A DNA stretch of 64,000 nucleotides, from NCBI GenBank assembly GCA_965646165.1, contig CBFFYP010000015.1:1-64000 (forward strand), read 5' to 3'. Below are positions 54,030 to 61,970 of the stretch, piece by piece; within the stretch, counting starts at the first letter, position 1; each line of letters begins with the position of its first letter. The stretch is from MGBC114844 sp910585855. Lineage in GTDB: Bacteria; Bacillota; Clostridia; Lachnospirales; Lachnospiraceae. The notes below the pieces were generated by a model that was not told where the DNA came from, searched no databases, and saw only the letters and a program-made list of their open reading frames with translations. The translations under genes and the position numbers were made by a program.

Positions 54030-56450
54030 CTACATTATTTCCATCTCAATTTCATAACTTTCTTTCCCTTCCTCAACTTTCACAAAACATGTATCAGAAG
54101 CAACCCCATCAATTTTTATTTTTTCCTTCCCCGTCCTTTTTACACTAATCCGATAAACAGCATTTCGAAAAACCCGTACCACTCGATATTCCTGTATCTG
54201 CTTTGGCAGACAAGGCCGAATCCAAAGCCCGTCATAATCTGGCTGAATCCCCAATATATACTGTGACACATTTACAAAAGTCCAAGCAGCCGTTCCAGTC
54301 AGCCAGCTATTTTTTGCCTCCCCATATTTTGGTGCATCCGCCCCAGCTATCATTTGGGAATAAACATAAGGCTCAGTACGATGTATCTCACTAATCTCTT
54401 CTAAATAAGCAGGACAAGTTTTCCGGTAAATTTCAAAAGCCCGATCCCCTCTTCCAATCACCGTTTCCGCAATAGAAACCCAAGGATTATTATGACAGAA
54501 AATCCCCGCATTTTCCTTATACCCCGGCGGATAAGAAGAAATTTCCCCCAAATGAATATAATAAGACTGATAAGCAGGCTGCAAAAGCATAATCCCATAT
54601 TTGGTATCCAGATATTTTTTTACAGAATCCAACGCTTTTTCTGCAAGCCCTTCTTTCACGCCAACCCCTGCCAAAACACAAAACCCCTGCGGTTCAATAA
54701 AAATACGTCCTTCCTGATTTTCGCAAGAACCGACTTTTTCCCCATAAGCATCATAAGCACGCAAAAACCATTCCCCATCCCATCCATAGGTAAGAATCGC
54801 CTGCTCCATCTGTTCCACCGCATTTTCCGCCCGTTTTGCCTCTTGTACATCCCCCATTCTAGCCTGTATTTGCGCATATTCCCGTCCATATGCCACAAAC
54901 ATCCCAGCAATAAACACAGATTCTGCCACAGGTCCTTCCGAAGATCCAGTAGTCTGAAACGATTCCCCCGGTTCACTAGAAAAACAATTTAAATTCAAAC
55001 AATCATTCCAATCCGCTCTTCCGATCAAAGGCAGATGATGAGGTCCAAGATGCGTTAAAATATAATCAAACGAACGTTTTAAATGCTCCAACAAAGACTG
55101 TGCCTTTTGCGGATCATTATCAAAATCAACCGATTCCTTTAAAATCCCAAAATCACCAGTTTCTTTTAAATAAGCAGCAACCGCCGCAATCAGCCAAAGC
55201 GGATCATCATTAAACCCGCTGCCAATATCCAAATTCCCTTTCTTCGTAAGCGGCTGATATTGATGATAAGCACTTCCATCTTCCATTTGTGTGGCAGCAA
55301 TATCTAAAATCCGTTCTCTGGCACGCTTTGGAATCAGATGCACAAATCCAAGCAAATCCTGACAGGAATCCCGAAATCCCATACCACGTCCTGTACCAGA
55401 TTCATAATAAGAGGCAGAACGTGACATATTAAAAGTAACCATACACTGATATTGATTCCAAATATTTACCATACGGCATAATTTTTCGTCTGAACAGGAT
55501 ACCACATAGTTGGAAAGTAAAGTATCCCAGTAATTTTGAAGGTCAGCCAAAGCGTTCTGAACTTGTTCCTCTGTAGAAAAACGCTCCTGCATTTCTTTTG
55601 CCAGCCTCTTATTAATCACATTAGTATCTTCCCACTTCTCCTCCGGCAGATTTTCCACATAACCCAAAAGAAAAATAAAGCTTTTTTCTTCCTCTGGTGC
55701 AAGCGTAAGTTCTAACCGATGCGATCCAATCACAGCCCCGCCACTGGCAAGTGTCTGATAAGAAGTATGCTCTCTTACCGCCTTTGGATTTTGCAGATTC
55801 CCATACGCCCCAATAAAATCATCCCGGCTGGTATCAAACCCCGCAATCTTAGCATTGACACTATAAAAAGCATAATGATTCCTGCGTTCCCGATATTCCG
55901 TTTTATGATAAATCGCAGAATCCAAAACTTCCGCTTCCCCTAGACTAAGATTTCTCTGAAAATTAGAAGCATCCTCCACTGCGTTCCAAAAACAAAATTC
56001 AATATAAGAAGTTAGCCCAATCGTTTTTACATGATCACCAAGATTTTTCAACTTTAAAAGATGAACCTCGCAGTTTTCCCCAAGCGGAACAAAAGCCGTG
56101 AGATCTGCCTGAAGCCGATTTTTTTCTGAATGAAAACAAGTATATCCAAGCCCATGATGACATTCATAAACATCTAGAGGAGTCTGCGTAGGCTGCCACC
56201 CGGGATTCCAAGTAACCTCTCCATCCTGAATAAAATAATAACGCCCATTAGAATCCGAAGGGACATTATTGTAACGGTAACGAGTAATCCGAAGAAGTTT
56301 TGCATCTTTATAAAATGCATATCCGCCGCAGGTATTCGAAATCAAAGAGAAAAAAGCTTCATTTCCAAGATAGTTAATCCAAGGGGTCGGAGTATTGGGG
56401 GCAGTAATAACATATTCTTTTTTTTCGTCGTCAAAATATCCAAATTTCAT
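54030..56450 (-). CDS. GH94 glycoside phosphorylase, cellobiose phosphorylase-like
   Basis: This 806-residue enzyme is of family GH94. It splits a beta-linked disaccharide with phosphate to give glucose 1-phosphate and a free sugar, saving ATP. Family features are KFGYFDDEKKEYVI at the start, GRGMGFRDSCQDLLGFV (354-370), SGFNDDPLWL (411-420) and RADWNDCLNLNCF (478-490), where the general acid Asp lies. The length matches cellobiose phosphorylase (about 810 residues), not the longer cellodextrin or cyclic glucan enzymes. No signal peptide is present, so it is cytoplasmic. It lies on the opposite strand to the ABC importer and GH42 genes but probably serves the same oligosaccharide uptake. Confidence 0.88.
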   Translation of the reverse strand: MKFGYFDDEKKEYVITAPNTPTPWINYLGNEAFFSLISNTCGGYAFYKDAKLLRITRYRYNNVPSDSNGRYYFIQDGEVTWNPGWQPTQTPLDVYECHHGLGYTCFHSEKNRLQADLTAFVPLGENCEVHLLKLKNLGDHVKTIGLTSYIEFCFWNAVEDASNFQRNLSLGEAEVLDSAIYHKTEYRERRNHYAFYSVNAKIAGFDTSRDDFIGAYGNLQNPKAVREHTSYQTLASGGAVIGSHRLELTLAPEEEKSFIFLLGYVENLPEEKWEDTNVINKRLAKEMQERFSTEEQVQNALADLQNYWDTLLSNYVVSCSDEKLCRMVNIWNQYQCMVTFNMSRSASYYESGTGRGMGFRDSCQDLLGFVHLIPKRARERILDIAATQMEDGSAYHQYQPLTKKGNLDIGSGFNDDPLWLIAAVAAYLKETGDFGILKESVDFDNDPQKAQSLLEHLKRSFDYILTHLGPHHLPLIGRADWNDCLNLNCFSSEPGESFQTTGSSEGPVAESVFIAGMFVAYGREYAQIQARMGDVQEAKRAENAVEQMEQAILTYGWDGEWFLRAYDAYGEKVGSCENQEGRIFIEPQGFCVLAGVGVKEGLAEKALDSVKKYLDTKYGIMLLQPAYQSYYIHLGEISSYPPGYKENAGIFCHNNPWVSIAETVIGRGDRAFEIYRKTCPAYLEEISEIHRTEPYVYSQMIAGADAPKYGEAKNSWLTGTAAWTFVNVSQYILGIQPDYDGLWIRPCLPKQIQEYRVVRVFRNAVYRISVKRTGKEKIKIDGVASDTCFVKVEEGKESYEIEMEIM

Positions 56451-56504
56451 ATGAGGATTCTCCTTTATTATATATTTTATTGTTATTTAAAGTGCTTCCG
56501 GGCA

Positions 56505-56835
56505 GGACGCCAGATTGGGGAAGGCAGGGGGATTGCTGCTCCGGTCTCCAAAAAGCAAGAAGGTCTAAGGCTTCTGCATCCAGACGCATCCAACCGGACG
56601 AACCGGTGCGCAATTCGCCCGCATAGCGACCAGAGCTTGAATGGCATAAGGAAGGAATCATCCGCTATAAGATGCATCCTTCCCTTTTAGCGGGCTAAAC
56701 ACGCACCTTTTTTTGCACGCACTGCTGGACGCAGCACGCACAAAAAATTCTAGGTTTTTAAAGCAGAAGCCTAAGACCTTCTAGCTTTTCTCCGAAGTCG
56801 CTGCAATCCTCCCTGCCTTCCCCAATCTGTCTGGT
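56505..56835 (+). repeat. Family A palindromic element, complete (A6)
   Basis: Arms 56509-56536 and about 56803-56826 pair with one bulge (AGATTGGGGAAGGCAGGG). Inner stems GGTGCG/CGCACC and GCCCGC/GCGGGC are paired variants of those in A1. It lies upstream of the GH94 gene in opposite orientation, one of two copies not placed after a gene. Confidence 0.88.
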
Positions 56836-56915
56836 AATACCAACCAAAACGGATTTATTGCAAAAATTGTAGGATAAAACATACCGGCAGATATTGTTCC
56901 GTCTGGGAATACATA

Positions 56916-57059
56916 GCCGGAATGAAAAGAGAGGTCTGCGCAGGGTCATCATTTCCCGTCGGCACTTAGACGCTGTAGTTTAGCGTCTTAGTGTCCGCTA
57001 CGAGGAAATGCTAAGCGAGAGCGGGCCCGGAGTGGACCTCTCTTTTCATTCCGGCGACC
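56916..57059 (-). repeat. Family B palindromic element (B3)
   Basis: Arms 56916-56936 and 57035-57055 are perfectly complementary over 21 bp (GCCGGAATGAAAAGAGAGG). The inner hairpin is of the GACGCT/AGCGTC type, as in B2. It lies 24 bp after the 3' end of the YesL-type gene in the same orientation. Confidence 0.9.
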
Positions 57060-57082
57060 TTTCCGCCTCTTTTGATTTGGGA

Positions 57083-57718
57083 TTAGATGATATTTGCTGA
57101 AACTGTTTTTGTTTGGTTTTCGTATGTTTCGAAGATTCGAATCAGTGCGAAGGACTGGTAATAGGAAAGAAATGCAAACCCAAAGCTAAGGAGAAAGATT
57201 CGAACGCTTCCTACATAAACTCCCAGTATTCCCATTATGATAGCAACAGCAGTAAATAGAAGGGTATATTTTAGATGCTGAAATGCAATAATGAGAGAGT
57301 TTCGTAAGGTGGCATACCATGTGTTTTTGAATCTTGCATTTAGTGCAAAGCTGTAACAGATAGAGAATAGATATAAAAAGGTACAAAAGGTAACAACGAT
57401 AACGGCAAGAGTTCCAATTATACCAGAAAAAGAAAGCCAAAATGCAAAATTAAATAAAAGAATTGCTCCGGTTATAATGTAAAAGAAAAAAAGGAATGAG
57501 GAGCTGACAAAGTTTTGTTTCATTGCTTTTAAGTAAGAGAAAATCATGCGGCTGTGTTCTTTTCGGGCTTCCTGCATGGTAACGGAAGAGAGTGCGCAAA
57601 GAGCAGGACCTATTGTAATAACGGGCAGACAGGTTAGCAGAAAGACGAGATTTAGAAAAATAAAATCTGTTAAAGTGTCAAGGAATATAAAAATAGGGTT
57701 TTCTGGATTGAATTTCAT
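57083..57718 (-). CDS. YesL-like membrane protein (DUF624)
   Basis: This 211-residue protein starts at ATG 57718 with GGAGGC upstream; the longer frame to 57946 runs into the promoter region. It has about five hydrophobic segments and the YesL/DUF624 pattern: an N-terminal FIFLDTLTDFIFLNLVFLL, then LPVITIGPALCALSSV. Such proteins are often encoded with Lpl-type sugar importers in Firmicutes, as here with the divergent operon 57961-61643. The role is unknown; an accessory to uptake or a regulator of it is likely. Confidence 0.85.
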   Translation of the reverse strand: MKFNPENPIFIFLDTLTDFIFLNLVFLLTCLPVITIGPALCALSSVTMQEARKEHSRMIFSYLKAMKQNFVSSSFLFFFYIITGAILLFNFAFWLSFSGIIGTLAVIVVTFCTFLYLFSICYSFALNARFKNTWYATLRNSLIIAFQHLKYTLLFTAVAIIMGILGVYVGSVRIFLLSFGFAFLSYYQSFALIRIFETYENQTKTVSANII

Positions 57719-57960
57719 GGTAAGAGCCTCCTTTGTCAATTTGGTTTTTATTTTATCAGTGATATGGAAAAAGAATATAGTAAAAAATCCAGATAAACTA
57801 TAGTAAAAAATAGAGATTTTTTGGATTTTGTTGTAAAAGATATAATTTTTGCCATAGCTGTAATCGGATTTCATAGGTATCCGTTTGAGGGGAGGGTTGT
57901 TACAATATAGGAGATTTACATAGAGCTGCAGCAAAAGTAAAGACAAAAAGGAGTGAAAGC

Positions 57961-58896
57961 ATGAAGGAAAAATCAGTAAAATTCAAAGAAGTAAAAAATG
58001 CATCTGAATCTAGACGGTTGTTCTACTGTATTGTACCATTTATCGTATTATGTTTTATGTTCTCCTATTTTCCACTGCATGGTTGGATCTATTCATTTTA
58101 CGATTATAAACCGCCGCTTCGGTTATCCCAGTGTGAGTTTGTAGGCGGAAAGTGGTTTAAAACTCTATTTTCTAATAAAACACAGGTTGCACAGATGATT
58201 CAGGTTATGAAGAACACATTTGCTATGAGTCTTTTAGGAATTGCAACCTCATTTTTACCGGTTTTATTTGCTGTATTTTTAAATGAAGTAAAATGTAAAT
58301 GGTTTAAAAATCTGGTGCAGACTTTGACGACTCTTCCAAATTTTATTAGCTGGGTGCTGGTTTATTCGGTGGCATTTAGTCTGTTTTCTAATAGTGGAAT
58401 GGTAAATACGTTTCTTCAGAATATCGGACTGATTCAAGAGCCGGTAAAATTTCTGGATAGTGATTCTCATACTTATTTATGGATGACTCTATGGGGACAG
58501 TGGAAAGGGCTTGGTTGGGGAGCGATTATGTATTTGGCAGCGATTGCAGGAATTGATGCGGAACTTTATGAAGCTGCAAGAGTGGACGGAGCAAATCGGT
58601 TTCAAATGATGAAAGGGATTACGATACCAGCATTGATGCCGACTTATTTTGTATTATTGATGATGAGTGTTTCAAACTTTTTAAATAATGGTATGGATCA
58701 ATATTTTGTATTCCAAAATTCTTTTAATAAAGAACATATTCAGGTTTTGGATCTTTATGTATATAATATTGGTATGACGGGGGGAAGTTTGTCATTGGCA
58801 ACGGCACTTAGTATGCTGAAAAGTCTTGTCAGTGTAGGGTTATTGGTTGTAGTGAATATGATTTCAAAGAAAACCCGTGGAGAATCGATTATTTAG
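57961..58896 (+). CDS. ABC sugar transporter permease, LplB-like
   Basis: This 311-residue permease has six predicted membrane segments and the cytoplasmic EAA loop YEAARVDGANRFQMMKGITIPAL (about 200-222), which docks the ATPase. It belongs to the CUT1/LplB group that imports oligosaccharides. The AAAGGAGTG site precedes the ATG. No ATPase gene is present; CUT1 importers usually share a MsmX-type ATPase encoded elsewhere. Confidence 0.93.
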   Translation: MKEKSVKFKEVKNASESRRLFYCIVPFIVLCFMFSYFPLHGWIYSFYDYKPPLRLSQCEFVGGKWFKTLFSNKTQVAQMIQVMKNTFAMSLLGIATSFLPVLFAVFLNEVKCKWFKNLVQTLTTLPNFISWVLVYSVAFSLFSNSGMVNTFLQNIGLIQEPVKFLDSDSHTYLWMTLWGQWKGLGWGAIMYLAAIAGIDAELYEAARVDGANRFQMMKGITIPALMPTYFVLLMMSVSNFLNNGMDQYFVFQNSFNKEHIQVLDLYVYNIGMTGGSLSLATALSMLKSLVSVGLLVVVNMISKKTRGESII

Positions 58897-58911
58897 AGAG
58901 GAGGAAGCAGT

Positions 58912-59814
58912 ATGAAACGTAAAAAAATGGCAGCAAATGATGTAGTTTTTCATATTGTCAATTATTTCGTCTTTTTTCTGATTACATTGGTATGTGTTTA
59001 TCCGTTTTATTATATGATTATCAATACTATTAGTGCCAATGATTTAAGTGCAAATAAAGCCATTAATTTTATTCCGAAAGGGATTCATTTTGATAATTAT
59101 GCACAGGTATTAGGTTTGCGGGGGATGGGAAAGGCAGCATTGATTTCTGTGGCAAGAACGGTAATTGGTATGGGGTGTACCGTGCTGGCATCTGCATTTT
59201 TAGGCTTTATGTTTACACAGGAAAAGATGTGGCACAGAAAGTTTTGGTATCGTTTTTTTGTAATTACGATGTATTTTAATGCAGGATTGATTCCGATGTT
59301 TATTACCATGAAAACGTTGAATTTATTGAATACATTTTGGGTTTATGTAATTCCGGCGATTGTACAGCCGTTTAATATTATTTTGGTAAAGACTTATGTA
59401 GAATCTATGCCAAAAGCACTGCAGGAAGCAGCGCAGATTGATGGTGCGGGTGTACTGACAATCTTTTTCCGCATTATTCTTCCTACGGCAAAACCGATTC
59501 TTGCTACAGTGGCGATTTTCTCTGCAGTGGGGCAGTGGAATTCATTTCAGGATACATTGATTTATATTACCGATCAAGGCTTATATTCGCTGCAGTATCT
59601 GCTGTATACTTATATTAATCAGGCAAGTTCTATAGCTGCTGCGGTTCGAAGCAGTGGTGTTTCTGCTATCAGTACATCACTTGCAACACAGCAGACAGAA
59701 ACATCAATTCGAATGACAGTATCTGTTATTGTAGTACTTCCGATTTTATTTGTCTATCCGATTTTTCAGCGGTTTTTTGTAAAGGGTATGATGATTGGAT
59801 CGGTAAAAGGATAG
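58912..59814 (+). CDS. ABC sugar transporter permease, LplC/YtcP-like
   Basis: This 300-residue second permease has an EAA loop LQEAAQIDGAGVLTIFFRI and six membrane segments. It starts 15 bp after the first permease gene with GAGAGGAGG. The two form the membrane channel for the substrate handed over by the binding protein downstream. Confidence 0.93.
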   Translation: MKRKKMAANDVVFHIVNYFVFFLITLVCVYPFYYMIINTISANDLSANKAINFIPKGIHFDNYAQVLGLRGMGKAALISVARTVIGMGCTVLASAFLGFMFTQEKMWHRKFWYRFFVITMYFNAGLIPMFITMKTLNLLNTFWVYVIPAIVQPFNIILVKTYVESMPKALQEAAQIDGAGVLTIFFRIILPTAKPILATVAIFSAVGQWNSFQDTLIYITDQGLYSLQYLLYTYINQASSIAAAVRSSGVSAISTSLATQQTETSIRMTVSVIVVLPILFVYPIFQRFFVKGMMIGSVKG

Positions 59815-59852
59815 AAAGAGTGAAAAAAGTAAAGAGAGAGGAGAATTTCGTC

Positions 59853-61643
59853 ATGAAGAAAAGATTTTTAAGTATAGCGTTGTGTGCTGCGGTATTGATA
59901 AGCGGCTGCTTTACTGGCTGCGGAAATCAAGGCAGTAGTTCAAATCAGGGGCAAACGGCTGGACAGGTACAAAATCAGGGAAATACAGAAAACAACAGCA
60001 AATATGCAGAATTTATCACAGTAGATGTATTTGACAGTCTGGCAAATTATCAGGGAATTCAGTCTGGATGGTTTGGAAAGATTGTAAAAGAAAAGTTTAA
60101 TATGGAATTAAATATTATTGCGCCAAATGTTGCAGGCGGTGGGGATACCTTATTTCAAACTCGTTCGGCTGCAGGAAATTTGGGGGATTTGATTATTGTA
60201 GGGACAGAAAACGGACGTATGGCAAATATGGTAACAGCCGGGCTTTTAATGGATATGAGCAGTTTGTTAAGTGAGAAGGATGTTTTAAAGAATTATAAGA
60301 TAGCGATTGATAAAGCAAATCAACTGGCAGGAAAAGAGGGAATTTATGGGATTCCAAGTGAGATTTCTGTACGTTCTCCACAAGAACCGGCAGGAGGATT
60401 AGAGCCGATGGTATCTCCTTATGTTCGCTGGGATGCCTATAAGCTGGCAGGATATCCGCAGATGAATACATTGGAAGATTTTCTTACTGTAATGAAAACC
60501 ATGCAGGAAAATACACCGGCCAGTGATTCAGAAAAACAGACCTATGCGATTTCTTTATTTAAAGATTGGGATGGAAATATGATGGTAGGTGCAAAAAATA
60601 TCGCTTCTCTTTATGGATATAATGAATTGGGATTTGTATTAATAAAAGCGGATGGAAGTGATATTCAGGATATTACATCTAGTGATGGGCAGTATGTCAG
60701 AGCATTGCGGTTTTTATTTGAAGCAAATCAGGCAGGTTTGGTTGACCCGGAATCGACAACACAAAACTATGATATTTTATCGAATAAATATCGGGATGGG
60801 CAGGTTTTAACATCGCTGTGGTCATTTCAAGGACCGTCTGTCTATAATACAGCGGAGCATAAAGCAGAAGGAAAGGGGTATATGTCAGTATTTATCGAGG
60901 ATTCTGCACCATACTGTGATGGGTGTTATTCAGAAGGAAAGGCACAAACGATTATTGCAATTGGAAGTAAGGCAAAAGATCCGCAGAGATTGGCAGATTT
61001 TATTGATTGGCTGTATTCGCCGGAAGGAATGGAGATTTCTGGACAGGCAAACGGAGCAGGAGGTCCAGAAGGGCTGACATGGGAAATGTCGGAGGGAAGA
61101 GCTGTTCTGACCGATTTTGGAAAACAGGCGCTGCCAAATAATGATGTGACTGTACCAGAGGAATGGGGGGGCGGTTCGTGGAAAGACGGGGTGTCGGCTC
61201 TAAATTTAAAAACGCTTTGTCTGGGGGATTTCGATCCAAATAATAATGAACCATATTTAGAAACAATGTGGGCGTCTGTGCTGGAAGAAAACAATACTGA
61301 ATTTGATTTAGACTGGCAGAATTATTTTGGGGGTGCTAGATCAACAGTAGAGATGCTGACTAAGAAAAATGCATTGTCGGTTGCGGCAGGAACTTCTTAT
61401 ACGCAGCCGGAGGAAACATCGGATATTACAACTTTGAGAAATCAGTGTAAAGTTGTGATTGTGGATGATTCTTGGAGAATGGTGTTTGCTGCGGATCAGA
61501 CAGAGTTTGACAGTATTCTTTTGCATATGCAGGAAACGGTAAAAGGGCTTGGGTATGAAGAGGTTTTAGCGGTTGATATGCAAAATGCAAGGGATATGAC
61601 AGCATCTCAGGTTCAGGCGGTGCAGGATTATAATAATAGATAA
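59853..61643 (+). CDS. ABC transporter solute-binding lipoprotein, LplA-like
   Basis: This 596-residue extracellular solute-binding protein starts at ATG 59853 after GAGAGGAG. Lipobox LISGC gives lipidated C19, followed by a Gly/Ser/Gln/Asn linker. The large size and motifs such as GIYGIPSE, AQTIIAIGSKAKDPQRLADF and LYSPEGM fit the LplA group. It delivers an oligosaccharide to the two permeases. GH94 and GH42 next door suggest a beta-linked gluco- or galacto-oligosaccharide. Confidence 0.9.
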   Translation: MKKRFLSIALCAAVLISGCFTGCGNQGSSSNQGQTAGQVQNQGNTENNSKYAEFITVDVFDSLANYQGIQSGWFGKIVKEKFNMELNIIAPNVAGGGDTLFQTRSAAGNLGDLIIVGTENGRMANMVTAGLLMDMSSLLSEKDVLKNYKIAIDKANQLAGKEGIYGIPSEISVRSPQEPAGGLEPMVSPYVRWDAYKLAGYPQMNTLEDFLTVMKTMQENTPASDSEKQTYAISLFKDWDGNMMVGAKNIASLYGYNELGFVLIKADGSDIQDITSSDGQYVRALRFLFEANQAGLVDPESTTQNYDILSNKYRDGQVLTSLWSFQGPSVYNTAEHKAEGKGYMSVFIEDSAPYCDGCYSEGKAQTIIAIGSKAKDPQRLADFIDWLYSPEGMEISGQANGAGGPEGLTWEMSEGRAVLTDFGKQALPNNDVTVPEEWGGGSWKDGVSALNLKTLCLGDFDPNNNEPYLETMWASVLEENNTEFDLDWQNYFGGARSTVEMLTKKNALSVAAGTSYTQPEETSDITTLRNQCKVVIVDDSWRMVFAADQTEFDSILLHMQETVKGLGYEEVLAVDMQNARDMTASQVQAVQDYNNR

Positions 61644-61688
61644 TTATAGATAAAAGGGGAAGTTCCAAAAGGATGCTAAAATCCAAAA

Positions 61689-61832
61689 GGACGCTAAAAT
61701 TCAAAGATAGGTCTGCTCCGAGCCCGCTTTCGCTTAGCATTTCCTCGTAGCGGACACTAAGGTGCTAAAATACAGCACCTAAGTGCCGACGGGAAATGAT
61801 GACCCTGCGCAGACCTATCTTTGGATTTTGGC
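61689..61832 (+). repeat. Family B palindromic element (B4)
   Basis: It begins GGACGCT 45 bp after the binding-protein stop codon. Arms 61693-61716 and 61809-61832 pair at 22 of 24 positions and the two differences are T-G pairs. A partial repeat of the arm start (GGATGCTAAAATCC) lies just upstream. The core matches B1. Confidence 0.9.
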
Positions 61833-61970
61833 TGTGTATTTCAGCCGGAAAATAGCGTGTGTTTAAATTGCTTTTATTTTTTATTAGGTATAGGCAGCAG
61901 GATAGTTGTTGTTTTAGAATTGGGTGTTCTTTTTGGAGGAGTTTTTATTGAGATATTAGGAGGAGCAGCA

